Made by a program: the position numbers and the translations under genes. This document shows, piece after piece, positions 8,163 to 11,211 of a stretch of 11,211 nucleotides of DNA (its first letter is position 1; every line of letters starts with the position of its first letter). The DNA is from Ichthyophonus hoferi (Eukaryota; Opisthokonta; Ichthyosporea; Ichthyophonida; Ichthyophonidae). The notes under the pieces are model-generated. The model saw nothing but the letters and a program-made list of their open reading frames with translations, was not told where the DNA came from and searched no databases. Location: the NCBI GenBank assembly GCA_002751075.1, contig NAOQ01000210.1, positions 73,517 to 84,727 on the forward strand. Direction: 5' to 3'.

Positions 8163-10413
8163 ATGGTATTTTTTAGACGACAAAGTGATAAAAAGAAGCC
8201 CAATGAGGATGCTTCGACACCAAATCTTCCCCAGCATTCTGATAGTTTTGCTGTGACGAGCCCGGATGGATTAGGGTCAAGCAGTATTATTATTAGACCT
8301 GATCAACGTAGACCATCCCCTCATGGTATAAGTCAAAGCACTCAGACATTAATGGGGCCACGAGCCGCCTCTGAGCGGGTATCTCTTAGCAACGAGAGTG
8401 ACGACCCTAGTTGTGATAGCCCTGCCTTTAATAACCATGACGACGAAAGCACCAATAGTGCCCCAGTGATGGTTAACGAACCCCTCCCTCGACTTTCTCC
8501 TCAGTTATCTGGCCAAGCTACAACCGCGTCGCTCCAAATCCCAAAGTCTGGAGATGCCGCCAATGAGAAGCATTGGAAGGTAGAGAAGAAAGGTCATAGG
8601 AGGTGAGCATTTCGGTTGAGTAGAACTAATTAGGATTGATTGGTTGATTGCCCACAATTAGTATTAATTACTTAGTAACACTGTATAGCACTGTTCTCAT
8701 TGTGCGAGCTACTGTAGTGATTGGCTATAAAAGGAGTGAATGTATGATTTTAGGCGGAGAGGACATTATGTGGAAGGTTGGTTTTAATTGACTGATTAAG
8801 GATAACTGGATGTAATTAAGACTCATAGAGGGACCAGTCATATCAATAGCCATGATTAGCAATTGTCTTAAGAGATTGGTTAGGTAGTTGGGTACATGGG
8901 AATACTCTCCTCACTAATGATTGATGGTGAAATCTTCTGCCTATGGAATGCTGGCTTGTGCTTTCGTAATTATTCAGTTAATTAGCTGCAGACGAATAGT
9001 AGTCCATTTAAATGAGTTACCAATTAATAGAAAATTATTTTCTATTTTCTTCTTTTTAAAGAAGAGAATTGTACAAATTTACTCACTAAGAGATCCCATA
9101 GACTATCCAATCACTAAATAGAATACTTTAGCCTCTCCAGTCATACTAATGACCTTAATTAAGATAGCCAATCATAGGTAGATCTTTTCTTTTCCCATTG
9201 TCTTTCTTTCCCTATTGGTCGCTCTCTAGAACACGCCACTTTCTGTGCCAGTCAGTATTTTCCATGTTAATTTGTGATTTCATTTTTGGGTACAATAATA
9301 ATACCATGATGATAATTATAATAGTAACTATGCGATATTATATTACATATGTAGTCGTGCCTACCTTACTATCCAACTATCACTACTTACATGCATACTA
9401 TAATAGTATAATCGTATAATGGTATAATAGTATATCATACATAGCTTGCAAATACCGATTCTAAACCTAAATGAGACATCTCTGTTGTTATACTAGGATA
9501 TAGACCAATAAACATCGTAGTTAGGATGGCTTGGTTGCATCATATGGCAGTGTTGGTTGGTTGCAGTGGGTAATCTACGATATGTGATAGGATTTTTATT
9601 AATGATTTGGATTATAACCAGTCTTTTTTGATCATTTATCAAATCTTGCTCTATTAAGTACTGGCTGTTATAGCGATAGTGAGAAAGAAAGATAGAAATA
9701 CAAATACATTTATTGTTAGTATTATATTAGTTTTCTTAATTGATTGAATCAAATTCAAACAGTTCTATTGGTGGGAATTTCATGATTTAATTAAGACTTA
9801 ATTAAATATCATTAACATTACAGGGTTAAGGAGGATGGTAGTACTACTTACAAACAAGCAGAATCATCCGACATTATGGCCGGTATCCAATTTGGACTAC
9901 GTCATTCGGTAGGCCGCCTTTTAGTTTCTTTGTCTTGTACTATCTTAATATATATGTAGGTGTTCACGTGCATTTATATTTACTCAGATGCCAATATTTA
10001 GATCTATACATACCGTCTTCTCTAACCCTGTAATGATATTGAGGCTTAATTGATCCTAATTAGTCTTAATTATAATTCTATTTATATTATCAACCAACCT
10101 ATCTCTATTTAGCCATATATATATGCTGTGCTACTATATATGGTATATGCAAATGTACAGAGTGAGTTTTACCCAACAAAAATCCTTATCAGATAATTCT
10201 AATTTTTCTTTATAAATTTATAAACCGACCCAGCAATTGGCAAAATTATGTTATATTAATTGTATTAATTATAGTTATTTCTTACACTATACTATCCTAC
10301 ATGCCTCTGATCATCTCCTCTTCTACCAATCAGATTGGAGGGATCAATCCAACTGAACGCAAAGATATCCTGATGGAAGATTTTGAAGAGATTGAAGTAG
10401 TGGATTGCCCAGG
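8163..10413 (+). CDS. PIP5K1: Type I phosphatidylinositol 4-phosphate 5-kinase; 5' three coding exons, rest beyond right edge
   Basis: The enzyme phosphorylates PI4P at the 5-hydroxyl to make PI(4,5)P2 at the plasma membrane and other membranes. Exon 1 is 8163-8602, with ATG in good context (A at -3, G at +4), an in-frame stop at 8151, and donor AG|GTGAGC. Exon 2 is 9824-9908 (ATTACAG before it, GTAGGC after). Exon 3 is 10334-10413 (ATCAG before; GTTAGT most likely after). Phases 2, 0 and 2 join without a break. Residues 1-134 are a Ser/Pro/Asp-rich, probably disordered leader. The family match starts near residue 140: KKGHRRV, then DGSTTYK (about 151-157), GIQFGLRHS (167-175), and RKDILMEDFEEIEVVDCP (about 184-201). 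These correspond to the GHR, TTYK, IQLGI and RDVLMQDF motifs of type I kinases, not to the PIP4K versions. The glycine loop, catalytic lysine and activation loop lie outside the window. Confidence 0.93.
8720..8734 (+). promoter_or_regulatory. TATA-box-like motif inside PIP5K1 intron 1
   Basis: ATTGG at 8720 is followed by TATAAAAGG at 8726-8734, a full TATA consensus on the sense strand, 124 nt into the intron. It could mark an alternative downstream start for PIP5K1 or be a chance match in AT-rich DNA. No coding exon that would join exon 2 in frame is evident after it. Confidence 0.2.
9399..9433. repeat. 8-bp tandem repeat TATAATNG, four copies
   Basis: Units TATAATAG, TATAATCG, TATAATGG and TATAATAG follow one another directly and end with a partial TAT. 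It lies within PIP5K1 intron 1. Confidence 0.75.
9785..9807. repeat. Near-perfect palindrome ATTTAATTAAG-A-CTTAATTAAAT
   Basis: Eleven-base arms at 9785-9795 and 9797-9807 are exactly complementary around a single A. The right arm ends 16 nt before the PIP5K1 exon 2 boundary, so it overlaps the expected branch-site zone. Confidence 0.75.
9909..10333 (+). other. PIP5K1 intron 2
   Basis: This is a 425-nt AT-rich intron from GTAGGC to a pyrimidine-rich acceptor (TCTCCTCTTCTACCAATCAG). I see no repeat array or RNA gene in it. Confidence 0.85.
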
Positions 10414-10432
10414 GTTAGTTAACAATTTATAC

Positions 10433-11211
10433 CATATATACCATATCATATATAGATATATATACCACATGTAGAGATATATATTATATGTAGAAATGTA
10501 TACCATATGTAGAAATATATATATCATATATATTGTATGTAGAAATATATGCCATATGTAGAAATATATACTATATGTAGAAATATATACTATATGTAGA
10601 AATATATACCATATGTAGAAATATATAACGTATTTAGAAATATATACCATATGTAGAAATATATACCATATGTAGAAATATATGCCATATGTAGAAATAT
10701 ATATCATATGTAGAAATATATACCATATGTAGAAATATTTGCCATATGTAGAAATATTTGCCATATGTAGAAATATATATTATATGTAGAAATATATAGA
10801 AATATATAGAAATACATACCATATGTAGAAATATATACCATATGTAGAAATATATACCTTATGTAGAAATATATAGAAATATGTAGAAATATATGCCATA
10901 TGTAGAAATATTTGCCATATGTAGAAATATATACCATATGTAGAAATATATAACGTATGTAGAAATATATGCCATATGTAGAAATATGTATTATATGTAG
11001 AAATATATAGAAATATATAGAAATACATACCATATGTAGAAATATTTGCCATATGTAGAAATATATATCATATAGAAATATATATCATATGTAGAAATAT
11101 ATACCATATGTAGAAATATCTATCATGTATAGAAATATATACCATATATATCATATATATCATATGTAGAAATGTATATCATATATATCATATATATCAT
11201 ATGTAAAAATA
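10433..11211. repeat. 19-bp minisatellite, unit GAAATATATACCATATGTA, in PIP5K1 intron 3
   Basis: About 35 to 40 tandem units run from just inside the intron to the window edge, degenerate at the left (about 10433-10490) and right (about 11130-11211). Common variants replace TATACC with TTTGCC, TATGCC or TATATT. Some units are shortened to GAAATATATA. A block with two short units followed by GAAATACATACC recurs 211 bp apart (at about 10785-10822 and 10996-11033), showing a higher-order repeat. Every full unit carries CATATG or a one-base variant. Overlapping minus-strand ORFs here have a 19-residue period because 19 is not a multiple of 3. They are artefacts of the repeat. Confidence 0.95.

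Larger units (their letters stand above)
8603..9823 (+). other. PIP5K1 intron 1
   Basis: This is a 1221-nt intron. It contains CCAAT-type words, a TATA-box-like TATAAAAGG at 8726, the palindrome CTTAATTAAG at about 9154-9163, a four-copy 8-bp repeat at 9399-9433, and a hairpin at 9785-9807 just before the acceptor. The small ORFs at 8921-9121 and 9198-9419 look like chance frames and resemble no family I know. Confidence 0.85.

Noticed and set aside
7547-8176. Short ORFs rich in Tyr-Ile-His-Thr on both strands
   Set aside because: They come from the CATA tetranucleotide array and have no independent coding character.
8753-8781. Possible 23-nt microexon between TTTTAG and GTTGGT in PIP5K1 intron 1
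   Set aside because: Its length is not a multiple of three and including it would break the exon 1 to exon 2 frame, which otherwise matches the kinase family exactly.
8921-9419. Two small ORFs inside PIP5K1 intron 1
   Set aside because: They lie in an intron, have hydrophobic AT-driven composition and no family resemblance.
10330-11052. Four overlapping minus-strand ORFs of 62 to 144 codons rich in Tyr, Ile and Ser
   Set aside because: They are translations of the 19-bp minisatellite, and the 19-residue period proves it. The largest also runs antisense through PIP5K1 exon 3.

Overview
The window looks like AT-rich, intron-bearing, non-vertebrate metazoan nuclear DNA. Introns have GT..AG borders, intron and intergenic DNA is full of microsatellites, and there are no bacterial-type operons. 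A sponge or another early-branching animal would fit, but the sequence does not fix the species. The best lineage clue is a recognisable LSM11, the U7 snRNP-specific Sm-like protein of animal histone mRNA 3'-end processing.

Two host genes can be recognised, arranged head to head. On the minus strand, positions 2554 down to 362 hold the first three coding exons of LSM11 (1-42, then two short lysine-rich linker exons). The gene runs off the left edge before its Sm fold. On the plus strand, positions 8163 to 10413 hold the first three coding exons of a type I phosphatidylinositol 4-phosphate 5-kinase (PIP5K1). These cover a long Ser/Pro/Asp-rich leader and the start of the kinase fold. The gene runs off the right edge inside an intron filled by a 19-bp minisatellite. 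In both genes the splice phases agree across every proposed junction. No conventional ORF search would have shown LSM11, because its exons are only 75 to 126 nt long.

Region by region: 1-361 is probably LSM11 intron 3. 437-1211 is intron 2, with a duplicated TTAATTAA-rich segment and a small inverted-repeat (MITE-like) unit. 1312-2428 is intron 1, with an AAT array. 2555-3260 is upstream DNA packed with TA, TGTA and AAT arrays. 3261-4145 is an unbroken minus-strand ORF of 294 codons for a very polar, leucine-poor, probably disordered orphan protein. 4576-4872 has the outline of a solo LTR (TGTTGGGAAT...ATTCCCAACA). 4873-7540 is AT-rich DNA with no gene I can name, apart from one short exon-like stretch. 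7540-8095 is a CATA microsatellite. 8095-8150 is a strong pyrimidine tract plus CAG, just before the PIP5K1 start codon, which suggests that an untranslated first exon lies upstream.

The two named genes act in unrelated processes, histone pre-mRNA cleavage in the nucleus and PI(4,5)P2 synthesis at membranes. Their divergent layout across 5.6 kb does not by itself imply shared function.
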